Assembly: GCF_017357225.1 (NCBI RefSeq)
Contig: NZ_CP071604.1
Coordinates: 1,863,001 to 1,927,000 of the forward strand
Reading direction: 5' to 3'
DNA from: Rhizobium binae
Lineage (GTDB): Bacteria; Pseudomonadota; Alphaproteobacteria; Rhizobiales; Rhizobiaceae
DNA length: 64,000 bases
Shown: in pieces, positions 44,140 to 52,872 of the stretch
How the letters are laid out: each line of letters begins with the position of its first letter
How positions within the stretch are numbered: the first letter of the stretch is position 1
The notes under the pieces: generated by a model
Told to the model about the DNA's origin: nothing
What the model saw: the letters and a program-made list of their open reading frames with translations, nothing else
Databases searched by the model: none
Made by a program: the position numbers and the translations under genes

Positions 44140-44822
44140 GGTTATCTTTGAGCCGATGGGGACATGGCGGAGATAGCCTCTGATGATGTCTTCGGGAGCA
44201 AGGCTCGGCGGATGGACGTATCGCCGGGTGCCACGCTCCTCGCCGGGGCGCCTTGGCGGAAGCGCGGAGCGCCTCGGCTTCCTTCGAGCGTATCGCCACC
44301 TCTTCTCGTGTCGTCGGACTTCGTCGAGGGCACCGCCGCCTTCCGGCTCGTCCTTCCGACGGAACGGCACGTTGGTCTCGTCGATCTCGATCATCCCGCG
44401 CAGGGGGCGTCTGTCCGGATCGACCATCGCCCCGCGAATTTTGTGGAGCAGAAGCCAGGCCGTTTTGTAGCTGCCGAGGCCCAACTTCGGCTGAAGCTGT
44501 AGGGCGGACATCCCATTGGAATGAGTGGCGAGTAGGTAGGCGGCCAGGAACCAGCTTCGAAGCGGGAGATGTGTGCCGTGCATCACCGTGCCAACGATCA
44601 GCGATGTCTGGGTGTCGGCACCCGGAGGACGTTCGCCTTCCATCATCATCATCGACGACGACACCCTGGCATTCCCAGACCCACGGCCGAGCCTCAAGTC
44701 GCTAGGCGCGGTTCCCGCCGCAACGTGAGCATCGAAAGCCGTCCTTCCAGCGCTTCTTCGCTAGATATTCCGCTCAGGCGTAATCGTCGGCGAAGTCCGA
44801 TGTGAACTTCTCCAGCGATGGA
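44140..44822 (-). pseudogene. Remnant of an IS1595-family transposase
   Basis: Translating the minus strand gives a zinc-ribbon start (KFTSDFADDYA, stop, AEYLAKKRWKDGFRCSRCGG, stop) then, after a frameshift, the ISXO2-like core TVMHGTHLPLRSWFLAAYLL, GMSALQLQPKLGLGSYKTAW and MIEIDET. Stops replace codons at two usually conserved positions, and sequence beyond the first catalytic Asp is scrambled. No terminal inverted repeats were identified. Not functional. Confidence 0.85.
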
Positions 44823-44825
44823 GGT

Positions 44826-45070
44826 TTATCGTTCGCCCAGCGCGTTGGAAACAGGCTTTCGCTCACGCCCTCCATTTACCAGACCGGATCGGCCTCCGCC
44901 TCGCCTGCGACCTGATCGCCACATCGGGCGCCACTGCTTTTTAGGGCAGATTTGCGACATCGTCGCCGACATTCTCGAAAGCTTGCAAAACATGGCGATT
45001 TGCCGTTTCATCGCGTCGGCGACTGCCATCTGACTCTTTTCCCGAAGGAATCAGCCTTTTGTCCCAGACG
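44826..45070. other. Gap between the transposase remnant and the HAD gene
   Basis: About 245 bases with nothing I can support as a gene; it may include eroded insertion-sequence end. Confidence 0.35.
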
Positions 45071-45739
45071 ATGCCCCGTGGCTTCGACAAGCCTTATGCC
45101 GCCTTCCTGTTCGATATGGACGGTACCATTCTCAATTCGATCCGTGCGGCCGAACGGGTATGGAGCGACTGGGCAAGGCGTCAAGGGCTCGATGTCGCCG
45201 ACTTTCTGCCGAAGATGCATGGCTCGCGCGGCATCGACACGATCGCCCGGCTCAACCTGCCCGGTGTTGATCCCGAACATGAAGCCAGGTTGGTGACCGA
45301 GGCCGAGATCGCCGATGTCAGCGATGTCGTTCCCATTCCCGGTGCCGCGGCATTCCTGAGTTCGCTGCCGCCGGATCGCTGGGCGATCGTCACCTCTTCA
45401 CCTTTGCGTCTGGCGCACCGGCGGCTGGAGGCGGCAGGTTTGCCGCGGCCGAGGTTCATGGTGACGGCCGAGGATGTGACGGTCGGAAAACCCAATCCGC
45501 AATGTTATATCCTCGGCGCCGAACGCCTTGGTGTCAGCTCAGAGGATTGCCTGGTGTTCGAGGATGTCGCTGCCGGCATCGCTGCTGGCGAGGCCGCGGG
45601 CGCCGATGTCATGGTCGTTACGGCTACCCATCACCAGAAGATGGAGACGCGTCACCCGACCCTCCCATCCTATGATGAGATCTCGGTCCGCATCTCGGAC
45701 GACCGCAAAATGCTCGTCGTCCCGAACGCGGCCTTATAG
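45071..45739 (+). CDS. HAD-superfamily phosphatase (sugar-phosphatase-like)
   Basis: 222 aa from ATG 45071; a TTG at 45059 would add four residues. HAD motifs are complete: FDMDGT at 14-19, the TSS motif near 105, Lys in VGKPNP near 140, and EDVAAGI near 165. The helical cap after motif I (C1 type) suggests a small sugar-phosphate or phosphoglycolate-like substrate, close to GPP/DOG phosphatases. Convergent with nasA and not obviously part of nitrate use. Confidence 0.88.
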   Translation: MPRGFDKPYAAFLFDMDGTILNSIRAAERVWSDWARRQGLDVADFLPKMHGSRGIDTIARLNLPGVDPEHEARLVTEAEIADVSDVVPIPGAAAFLSSLPPDRWAIVTSSPLRLAHRRLEAAGLPRPRFMVTAEDVTVGKPNPQCYILGAERLGVSSEDCLVFEDVAAGIAAGEAAGADVMVVTATHHQKMETRHPTLPSYDEISVRISDDRKMLVVPNAAL

Positions 45740-45764
45740 CAGGCCGCATTTGGTTTCCTGCCTT

Positions 45765-48422
45765 TCACTCCGCGGCGGCGGCAAGACAGCGGTCGATGAT
45801 CCTGCCGATTTCGCTGCGGCAGGAGCCGCAATTGGTTCCGGCGCTGGTTTCCTTGCCGACCGCCTCGACGCTGTGGCAGCCGCCGCGCACGGCAGCGGCG
45901 ATCTGATTGACCCCGACGCTGAAGCAGGAGCAGACGGTGGCGCCCGGATCCAGTCTGCCGGCCCCGGGGCGGCCTGCGACAAGCGCGAACCGTTTCCTCA
46001 AATCAGCATGCGCGGCGGACAACTGCGAGATCGCCCAGTTGCGCGCCACGGCGACCGGCTCGCGAGCAAGGAAGAGCGCGGCGAGCAGCGTCTCGCCATC
46101 GAAAAAGGCGAGCCGGAGGTCGCCAGATTGCCGGTCAGCATATCCCAGCGGTTCGATCTCATCAGGAATAGCGAAAACCGCCCGGCACCAAGCCGTCCAG
46201 TCCTCGACGGGTTTGCCGAAGGCAAGCTCCAGCCGCCAGCCGCCGTCCGCTTTCGCCAGCGCCCAATAAGCCGCATCAGGCGTGGCTGGTTTGACGGCCG
46301 AGACCGCGAAACCGAAATGGCTGGCGGGGAAGGGCCGGACGGCGACGGCGACGTTTTTCGACGCCGGCTGACCGGAAACGGGATCGGTGATCGGCGCGAC
46401 CACGGCGTCTATCCGCGCCTTTGCCGCAAACTGGTCGTTCCAGTGCATCGGCGCAAAGATGCCGCCGCGCGCCTGGCGATCGGTCACCAGCGCCCGGACG
46501 ATCGCCTTGCCGTGCGGGCTGTCGATCTCGACGAGGTCGGCGCTTGTTATACCGGTCTCGATCGCGTCGCGCGGATGGATCTCGGCAAACGGTTCGGCGA
46601 TATGGGCGGACAGCCGCGCGCTCTTCCCGGTCCGCGTCATCGTGTGCCACTGGTCGCGGATGCGCCCGGTATTCAGCGTGAAGGGGAGGTCGGCATTGGT
46701 GCGCTCGGTTGCCGGCGGTTCCACCGCGACGAAGCGCGCCTTGCCGTCGGTATGGTAGAAACCGCCATCGGCGAAGAAGCGGGTGACGCCGGGCGCGCTC
46801 CCTGCCGCCTGCGGCCATTGGAAGGGCGACAGTTCGTCATAGCCGGCGCCTGAGATACCGGCGTGGGCGCCGATGTCGAAGTCGCGGCTGCCGTTGTTTT
46901 CGAAGGCGGAAAGGGCGGCGTGTTCGGCGAAGATTTCGGGCGGCGCATCGAAATCGAAGGCGGCGGCAAATCCCATGCGGCGTCCGACCTCGGCAAGCTG
47001 CCACCAGTCCGGCTTCGCATCGCCTGGTATGCCGAGAAATGGCCGCTGTCTGGAAATGCGCCGCTCGGAATTGGTGACGGTCCCGTCCTTCTCGCCCCAA
47101 CCGAGCGAGGGCAGAAGCACATCTGCATGTCGAGCCGTATCCGTCTCCTTCAGAATGTCGGAGACGACGACGAAGGGACAGGCGGCAATCGCGCTTTCGA
47201 CGCTGTTCGCGTCCGGCATCGAGACGACGGGATTGGTGGCCATGATCCAGAGCGCCTTGATGCGCCCGTCGGCGACGGCGCGGAACATGTCGACCGCCTT
47301 CAGCCCGGGCTTGGCGGCAATCACCGGCGATTGCCAAAAGCGCTGGACGCGGTCGCGGTCTTGAGGGTTTTCGATCGCCATATGGGCAGCGAGCATGTTG
47401 GCGAGACCGCCGACTTCGCGCCCGCCCATGGCGTTCGGCTGGCCGGTCAGCGAGAAGGGACCCATGCCGGGGCGGCCGATGCGGCCGGTCGCCAGATGGC
47501 AGTTGAGGATGGCATTGACCTTGTCGGTGCCGGAGGAGGATTGGTTGACGCCCTGGCTGTAGCAGGTGACGACCTTCAACGTCGTCTCGAACAGGCGGAA
47601 GAATTCGCGGATCTGCATGGCCGGCAGGCCGGTCCGCTCCAGCAGATCGTTGATATCAAGTGCTGCGGCGGCCGCAAAGGCGCCTGCGAAGCCTTCCGTA
47701 TGGGAGGCGATATAATTCTGGTCGATCGCAGGGCTTGTCGCGAGATGGGCGAGCAGCCCCATGAACAGCGCGACATCGCCGTCCGGGCGGATGGCCAGAT
47801 GCAGATCGGCGATATCGCACGTCATCGTCCGGCGCGGATCAATGACGACGATGCGCATGTTCGGCCGCGCCGCCTTTGCGGCGGCCAGCCGCTGGTAGAT
47901 GACGGGGTGACACCAGGCGAGGTTGGAACCGGTGAGGACCACCAGATCCGCAAGCTCGATATCCTCATAGGTCCCGGGCACCGTATCGGCGCCAAAGGCG
48001 CGGCGATGTCCCGCGACGGACGAGGACATGCAGAGCCTGGAATTGGTGTCGATATTGGCCGAACCGATGAAGCCCTTCATCAGCTTGTTGGCGAGGTAGT
48101 AATCTTCGGTCAGCAATTGGCCGGAGACGTAGAAGGCGACGGAATCAGGCCCGTATTCGGCGATCGTTTCGGAAAAACGCCGGGCGACCAGATCGAGCGC
48201 CTCGTCCCAGCTGCTGCGTGCGCCTGCGATTTCGGGGTAAAGCAGCCGGCCGTCGAGATCGATGGTTTCGGCAAGCGCCGAACCCTTCGAGCAGAGCCGG
48301 CCGAAGTTCGACGGATGCTCGGGATCTCCCTTGACGCTGACGGCGCCGGCCTCGTCGATCGTGGCGATGACGCCGCAGCCGACGCCGCAATAGGGGCAGG
48401 TGGTCTTGACCTCAGCCGCCAT
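45765..48422 (-). CDS. nasA: Assimilatory nitrate reductase catalytic subunit
   Basis: 885 aa from ATG 48422, which overlaps the nirD stop by one base (TAATG). Cytoplasmic molybdenum (bis-MGD) enzyme that reduces nitrate to nitrite. The [4Fe-4S] ligands are Cys9, Cys12, Cys16 and Cys44; the MGD-binding domain runs to about 700. A C-terminal BFD-like [2Fe-2S] domain (CSCF...TNCGSC, about 828-870) takes electrons from the reductase partner. Last gene of narK-nirB-nirD-nasA. No nasB-like reductase subunit gene is nearby. Confidence 0.94.
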   Translation of the reverse strand: MAAEVKTTCPYCGVGCGVIATIDEAGAVSVKGDPEHPSNFGRLCSKGSALAETIDLDGRLLYPEIAGARSSWDEALDLVARRFSETIAEYGPDSVAFYVSGQLLTEDYYLANKLMKGFIGSANIDTNSRLCMSSSVAGHRRAFGADTVPGTYEDIELADLVVLTGSNLAWCHPVIYQRLAAAKAARPNMRIVVIDPRRTMTCDIADLHLAIRPDGDVALFMGLLAHLATSPAIDQNYIASHTEGFAGAFAAAAALDINDLLERTGLPAMQIREFFRLFETTLKVVTCYSQGVNQSSSGTDKVNAILNCHLATGRIGRPGMGPFSLTGQPNAMGGREVGGLANMLAAHMAIENPQDRDRVQRFWQSPVIAAKPGLKAVDMFRAVADGRIKALWIMATNPVVSMPDANSVESAIAACPFVVVSDILKETDTARHADVLLPSLGWGEKDGTVTNSERRISRQRPFLGIPGDAKPDWWQLAEVGRRMGFAAAFDFDAPPEIFAEHAALSAFENNGSRDFDIGAHAGISGAGYDELSPFQWPQAAGSAPGVTRFFADGGFYHTDGKARFVAVEPPATERTNADLPFTLNTGRIRDQWHTMTRTGKSARLSAHIAEPFAEIHPRDAIETGITSADLVEIDSPHGKAIVRALVTDRQARGGIFAPMHWNDQFAAKARIDAVVAPITDPVSGQPASKNVAVAVRPFPASHFGFAVSAVKPATPDAAYWALAKADGGWRLELAFGKPVEDWTAWCRAVFAIPDEIEPLGYADRQSGDLRLAFFDGETLLAALFLAREPVAVARNWAISQLSAAHADLRKRFALVAGRPGAGRLDPGATVCSCFSVGVNQIAAAVRGGCHSVEAVGKETSAGTNCGSCRSEIGRIIDRCLAAAAE

Positions 48423-48766
48423 TATTCAGCCGCCATCAACAGGCTTTCCAGCGCGATGAAGAGGGCGCCGTCCTCGTTGCGGACCGGTATGGTCCGCACC
48501 TCGCCCTCGTCGGCGCCGAGCGCTTTGCCGGTTTCCAGAGAGATCACCCAATTGTGCAGCGGGCAGGTGACGGCCTTGGCGTGCACGATGCCCTGGGAGA
48601 GCGGGCCGCCCTTGTGCGGGCAGTGATCCTCGATGGCAAAAACCTCGTTCTCGGCCGTACGGAAGACGGCGATCTTGCCCTGCGGCGTCTTCACGCAGCG
48701 CGCGCCGCGCAGGGGAATATCGGAGATGTCACCGATTGAATGCCAGTTTTCATTGGGCCAATTCAT
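48422..48766 (-). CDS. nirD: Nitrite reductase small subunit
   Basis: 114 aa. I choose ATG 48766 because AAGGAG lies six bases upstream; the nearer ATG 48772 touches that site directly. A Rieske-type domain with both ligand pairs intact, CPH near residue 43 and CPLH near 63, unlike E. coli NirD which lacks them, so it may carry a [2Fe-2S] centre. Partner of NirB in reducing nitrite to ammonium with NADH. Eleven bases after nirB. Confidence 0.93.
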   Translation of the reverse strand: MNWPNENWHSIGDISDIPLRGARCVKTPQGKIAVFRTAENEVFAIEDHCPHKGGPLSQGIVHAKAVTCPLHNWVISLETGKALGADEGEVRTIPVRNEDGALFIALESLLMAAE

Positions 48767-48776
48767 GTCCATCTCC

Positions 48777-51227
48777 TTACTCGGCTGCCTGCGGATAGCC
48801 GATCGTCGCCATCGGCTTGAATTCGTGTTTGTCCTTGCCGGAAACACGCTCCGACCAGGGATCGACCTGGGCAAATTTCTGGGAGAACACGAAGCGGTCG
48901 TAATAGGCCTTGCGCTTTTCGGCATCGTCCATGATCTGGCGGCGGATTTCGTCCAGACCGACCCGCTTGGCCCATTTGTAGATGCGCTCGAGATAGCGGG
49001 CCTGCTCGCGGTACATCTGCGTCAACGCCACGATATGCTCCAGCGCCTCGTCCTCAGTCTTCACCAGGCCGAGCACCTCGGTGCCCTTGATGTCGAGACC
49101 GGCCGCCCCGGCGAAATGGATCTCGAAACCGGAATCCACGCAGATCACCCCGATATCCTTGCAGGTTGCTTCGGCGCAATTGCGCGGGCAGCCGGAAACG
49201 GCCATTTTCAGCTTGGCTGGCGTCCATGAGCCCCACATGAATTTCTCGATGCGGATGCCGAAACCGGTGGAATCCTGGGTTCCGAAACGGCACCAGTCGG
49301 AGCCGACGCAGGTTTTGACCGTACGCAGGCCCTTGGCATAGGCTTGGCCGGAGACGAAGCCGGCCTTGCCGAGATCGGCCCAGACGGCAGGCAGGTCTTC
49401 CTTCTCGATGCCGAGCAGGTCGATGCGCTGGCCGCCCGTCACCTTGACCATCGGAATCTCGAATTTGTCGACGACATCGGCGATGGCGCGCAGCTCGTTC
49501 GAATTGGTGACGCCGCCCCACATGCGTGGCACGACGGAGTAGGTGCCGTCCTTCTGGATGTTGGCGTGGACGCGCTCATTGATGAAACGCGACTGGTAGT
49601 CGTCGGCATATTCGTCCGGCCAGTCGCAGACGAGGTAATAGTTGAGCGCCGGCCGACACTTGGCGCAGCCGCAGGAGGTCTTCCACTCCAGTTCCTGCAT
49701 GACGGCGGGAATGCTCTTCAGACCCTTCGCCTTGATCAGGCGGCGAACATCGTCATGGCCGAGTTCGGTGCACGTGCACATCGGCTGCACGGCGGACGGA
49801 TTGTAGCCGTCGCCGAGCGTCAGCGCCATCAACTGTTCGACGAGGCCGGTGCACGAGCCGCACGAGGCGGATGCCTTGGTGTGGGCGCGCACGTCGTCGA
49901 GTGAGGTCAGTCCTTTGCTCGTGATCGTCGAGGTGATCTTGCCCTTGCATACGCCGTTGCAGCCACAGATTTCCGCGTCATCCGGCAAGGCTGCAACGGC
50001 CGCCATAGGGTCCAGCGGCGACCCTCCCTGGTAGGCCTGGCCGAAGATCAGCGTCTCGCGCATCTCCGAAATATCGGTCGCTTTCTTCTTCAGATCATTG
50101 AACCAGGCGCCGTCGGCGGTCTCGCCGTAAAGCACGGTGCCGATGATCTTGTTGTCCTTCAGCACCAGGCGCTTATAGACGCCGGCGCTCGCATCGCGCA
50201 GCACGATCTCCTCGCGGTCATCACCGTCGGCGAAATCGCCGAGCGAATAGAGTTCGATGCCGGTGACCTTCAGCTTGGTCGGCGTGTCCGCATGCACGAA
50301 AGCCGGCGAACGGTCGTCGGAGAGATGTGCTGCGGCAATGCGGGCCATTTCGTAGAGCGGAGCGACGAGTCCGTAGACCATGCCGCCCACCTCGGCGCAT
50401 TCGCCGAGCGCAAAGATATCGCCGTCGGAGGTCTGCATGCCTGCATCGACGACAATGCCGCGATTGACTGCAAGCCCGGCATCCCGGGCAAGCCCGACAT
50501 TCGGACGGATGCCGACCGCCATGACCACGAGGGTCGCCGGAATGATGCGGCCGTCATCGAGCTCGATGCCCTCGACCCTGCCATTACCGATAATCGCCTT
50601 GGTATTTGCCTTGCAGATGACCTTGATGCCGCGTTCCTCGACCGCCTTCTGCAGGAGATAACCGGCGGCGGGATCGAGCTGGCGCTCCATCAGCGTCGGC
50701 ATGACGTGCAGCACGGTGACGTCCATGCCGCGCTGGGCAAGGCCGGCCGCCGCTTCCAGACCGAGCAGACCGCCGCCGATGACGACGGCCTTTTCGCGCG
50801 ACTGGGCGGCGAGCAGCATGGCCTGCACGTCGTCGAGGTCGCGATAGGTGATGACGCCGGGCAGATCCTTGCCGGGAACCGGGATGATGAAGGGCACGGA
50901 ACCGGTGGCGATCACCAGCTTGTCGTAGCTTTCGGTGACGCCATGGTCGGAGGTGACGGTCTTGGCGTCACGGTCGATGTTGACGATCTTGTGGCCCTTG
51001 TAGAGCGTGATGCCGTGCTTGATGTACCAGCCGTCACCATGAATGATGATCTGCTCGTAGTCCTTTTCTCCCGAGAGAACCGGCGACAGCATGATGCGGT
51101 CGTAATTGACGCGCGGCTCGGCATTGAAGATCGTGACTTCATAGCGTCCGGGCGCCCGTTCGAAGAGGTGCTCCAGCATGCGCCCGGGGGCCATGCCATT
51201 GCCGATGATGACGAGTTTTTCGGTCAT
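48777..51227 (-). CDS. nirB: Nitrite reductase large subunit, NADH-dependent
   Basis: 816 aa from ATG 51227. The N-terminal half is an FAD/NAD reductase (VIIGNGMAPGRML start, GGGLLGLEAA near 150). BFD [2Fe-2S] cysteines follow near 420 (CGCNGVCKG) and again near 495-530. The siroheme/[4Fe-4S] centre uses the pairs CVGSDWC near 642 and CPRNC near 680. It reduces nitrite to ammonium in six electrons. Between narK and nirD, 18 bases after narK. Confidence 0.96.
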   Translation of the reverse strand: MTEKLVIIGNGMAPGRMLEHLFERAPGRYEVTIFNAEPRVNYDRIMLSPVLSGEKDYEQIIIHGDGWYIKHGITLYKGHKIVNIDRDAKTVTSDHGVTESYDKLVIATGSVPFIIPVPGKDLPGVITYRDLDDVQAMLLAAQSREKAVVIGGGLLGLEAAAGLAQRGMDVTVLHVMPTLMERQLDPAAGYLLQKAVEERGIKVICKANTKAIIGNGRVEGIELDDGRIIPATLVVMAVGIRPNVGLARDAGLAVNRGIVVDAGMQTSDGDIFALGECAEVGGMVYGLVAPLYEMARIAAAHLSDDRSPAFVHADTPTKLKVTGIELYSLGDFADGDDREEIVLRDASAGVYKRLVLKDNKIIGTVLYGETADGAWFNDLKKKATDISEMRETLIFGQAYQGGSPLDPMAAVAALPDDAEICGCNGVCKGKITSTITSKGLTSLDDVRAHTKASASCGSCTGLVEQLMALTLGDGYNPSAVQPMCTCTELGHDDVRRLIKAKGLKSIPAVMQELEWKTSCGCAKCRPALNYYLVCDWPDEYADDYQSRFINERVHANIQKDGTYSVVPRMWGGVTNSNELRAIADVVDKFEIPMVKVTGGQRIDLLGIEKEDLPAVWADLGKAGFVSGQAYAKGLRTVKTCVGSDWCRFGTQDSTGFGIRIEKFMWGSWTPAKLKMAVSGCPRNCAEATCKDIGVICVDSGFEIHFAGAAGLDIKGTEVLGLVKTEDEALEHIVALTQMYREQARYLERIYKWAKRVGLDEIRRQIMDDAEKRKAYYDRFVFSQKFAQVDPWSERVSGKDKHEFKPMATIGYPQAAE

Positions 51228-51245
51228 GCGTTCAGGTCCCTTGGA

Positions 51246-52487
51246 TTAGGTTGCAGCCACAGGCGCGGAGTGGCCCTGGCGCGACAGTTGCTTGACGGAC
51301 AGGTGCATCCAGATCAGCGAGATCGCGACGATCGCGAAGAGCAGCAGGAAGCAGCTGGACCAGAGGCCAGTCATGTCCTTGAGGAGGCCGAAGGCGATCG
51401 GCAGGATGAAGCCGCCGAGACCGCCCATCATGCCGACGATCCCGCCGACGGCGCCGACGCTGTCGGGGTAGTAGGCAGGAATGTGCTTGTAGACGGCGGC
51501 TTTGCCGAGGCTCATGAAGAAGCCGAGCACGAATATGACGACGATGAAGATGACCGGTGTGATCGCCGTGGCCGGCAGCGAAAGGATGAGGGTGGCGACG
51601 GCCGACACGGCAAACATCGCGTACATGACGCTACGCGCGCCCTTCCTGTCCGACAGCACGCCGCCGAAGGCGCGGAAGATGCTGCCCGGGATGGAATAGG
51701 CCGCGGCGATCATGCCGGCAGTTTCCAGGTTGAAGCCGTAGACGCCGACCAGATAGCGCGGCAGCCACAGCGACAGGGCGACGAAGCCGCCGAAGGCGAA
51801 GAAATAGTAAAGCGAGAAGCGCCAGACCTGGACGTTCTGCAGCGGTGCGAATTCCTGGGCAAGGCTCTTGGAGGCGACGCCGCCCCCGCGCCGAAGACGG
51901 AAGGCCGGATCGTCTGACGTCGTGAACCAGAAGACGATTGCCATCAGCGCCAGGCAGACGGCCCAGATTTCCGCAACCGCCTGCCAGCCCCAGGCGAGCA
52001 GCACGAAGGGAGCGGCGAATTTGGTCACGGCCGCGCCGACATTGCCGGCGCCGAAGATGCCGAGCGCCGTGCCCTGCTTTTCCGCTGGGAAGAAGGGCGA
52101 GACGTAGGCGACACCGACGGCGAAGGAGCCGCCGGCGAGCCCGACGCCGAGGCCGGCGATCAGCATCTGCGTGTAGGTGTGTGCATAGGAAAGCAGGAAG
52201 GTCGCCACTGCGGCGGCAAGCATCGTCAGCGTGTACACCAGACGGCCGCCGTAACGCCCCGTCCAGACGCCGAGGACGATGCGCACGAGCGAACCGGTCA
52301 GAACCGGGGTGCCGACCAGCAATCCGAACTCGGCCTCGTTCAGGTTGAGCTCCTGCTTGATACGGACGCCGATGATCGCAAAGATCGTCCAGACGGCGAA
52401 ACAGAGGGTGAAGGCAACCGTGGAGATCCACAATGCTTTGGCTGGTTCGCCGGCGGACATGGGCTGCACTTTCTCGATGACAGACAT
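51246..52487 (-). CDS. narK: Nitrate/nitrite transporter, MFS (NarK/NasA type)
   Basis: 413 aa from ATG 52487, with GGAGAA upstream. Twelve transmembrane segments of the major facilitator fold, with the glycine-rich nitrate signatures AGLGVGLAGGSFAVGVAYVS (about 105-125) and GIVGMMGGLGGFILP (about 335-350), and the VRIVLGVWTGRYGGR loop. It brings nitrate in for NasA, and belongs to the single-domain NarK1-like class. First gene of the operon, behind the sigma-54 promoter and the leader terminator. Confidence 0.93.
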   Translation of the reverse strand: MSVIEKVQPMSAGEPAKALWISTVAFTLCFAVWTIFAIIGVRIKQELNLNEAEFGLLVGTPVLTGSLVRIVLGVWTGRYGGRLVYTLTMLAAAVATFLLSYAHTYTQMLIAGLGVGLAGGSFAVGVAYVSPFFPAEKQGTALGIFGAGNVGAAVTKFAAPFVLLAWGWQAVAEIWAVCLALMAIVFWFTTSDDPAFRLRRGGGVASKSLAQEFAPLQNVQVWRFSLYYFFAFGGFVALSLWLPRYLVGVYGFNLETAGMIAAAYSIPGSIFRAFGGVLSDRKGARSVMYAMFAVSAVATLILSLPATAITPVIFIVVIFVLGFFMSLGKAAVYKHIPAYYPDSVGAVGGIVGMMGGLGGFILPIAFGLLKDMTGLWSSCFLLLFAIVAISLIWMHLSVKQLSRQGHSAPVAAT

Positions 52488-52542
52488 GGCTTCTCCGTGG
52501 CCCGACAAGGTCGCGCCGATCCATCGCTGGGGGTTAAAAACA

Positions 52543-52602
52543 AAAAGCCGCTGGTCAGGCTGCGCTGCACGAGGTGCGCGAAATATCCTGATCAGCGGCT
52601 TT
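52543..52602 (-). terminator. Leader terminator of the nitrate operon (NasT-type attenuator)
   Basis: On the minus strand AAAGCCGCTGATCAGG and CCTGACCAGCGGCTTT form a 16-base stem with one mismatch, then TTTTTGTTTTT. It lies between the sigma-54 promoter and narK, so default transcription would stop here; an ANTAR protein such as the adjacent NasT would let it pass. A smaller hairpin GAGCGC/GCGCTC is upstream (52643-52661). Confidence 0.82.
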
Positions 52603-52704
52603 GCTGGTGACGCCCGCCGTTGGACGCCAAATCTTGGTTTTCTGCGAGCGCCTATTGCGCGCTCATGCTGCGCCGATCGCCATTGATCTGTGCGCTAGTA
52701 TCCC

Positions 52705-52721
52705 TGCAAACTGCGTGCCAG
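52705..52721 (-). promoter_or_regulatory. Sigma-54 (RpoN) promoter of the nitrate operon
   Basis: On the minus strand CTGGCACGCAGTTTGCA matches the -24/-12 consensus (TGGCAC-N5-TTGCA) at all key bases. It lies about 220 bases upstream of narK, leaving a leader of roughly 200 bases that includes the terminator. NtrC activation is expected; I found no convincing full NtrC site. Confidence 0.85.
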
Positions 52722-52872
52722 TTTGGTTGTCTTTCTTTAAGTGGTTGAAAAGAAAGGAATTGATAGTCGGCGCCTGTCTGCATCTTTTTGCGGCGGCCAA
52801 AAATCGTGCTAATCTTTTGTGCGTTGCGGTGAGGGTGGGCATCGAACTTTGCTGGCGTTTTGTGCAGGCCGA

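Noticed and set aside
46863..48626. A 587-codon + strand frame opposite nasA
   Set aside because: Mirror frame of a real gene, no domain, no ribosome site of its own.
50292..51917. A 541-codon + strand frame opposite nirB and narK
   Set aside because: Same reason: antisense to two clear genes, with charged low-complexity translation.
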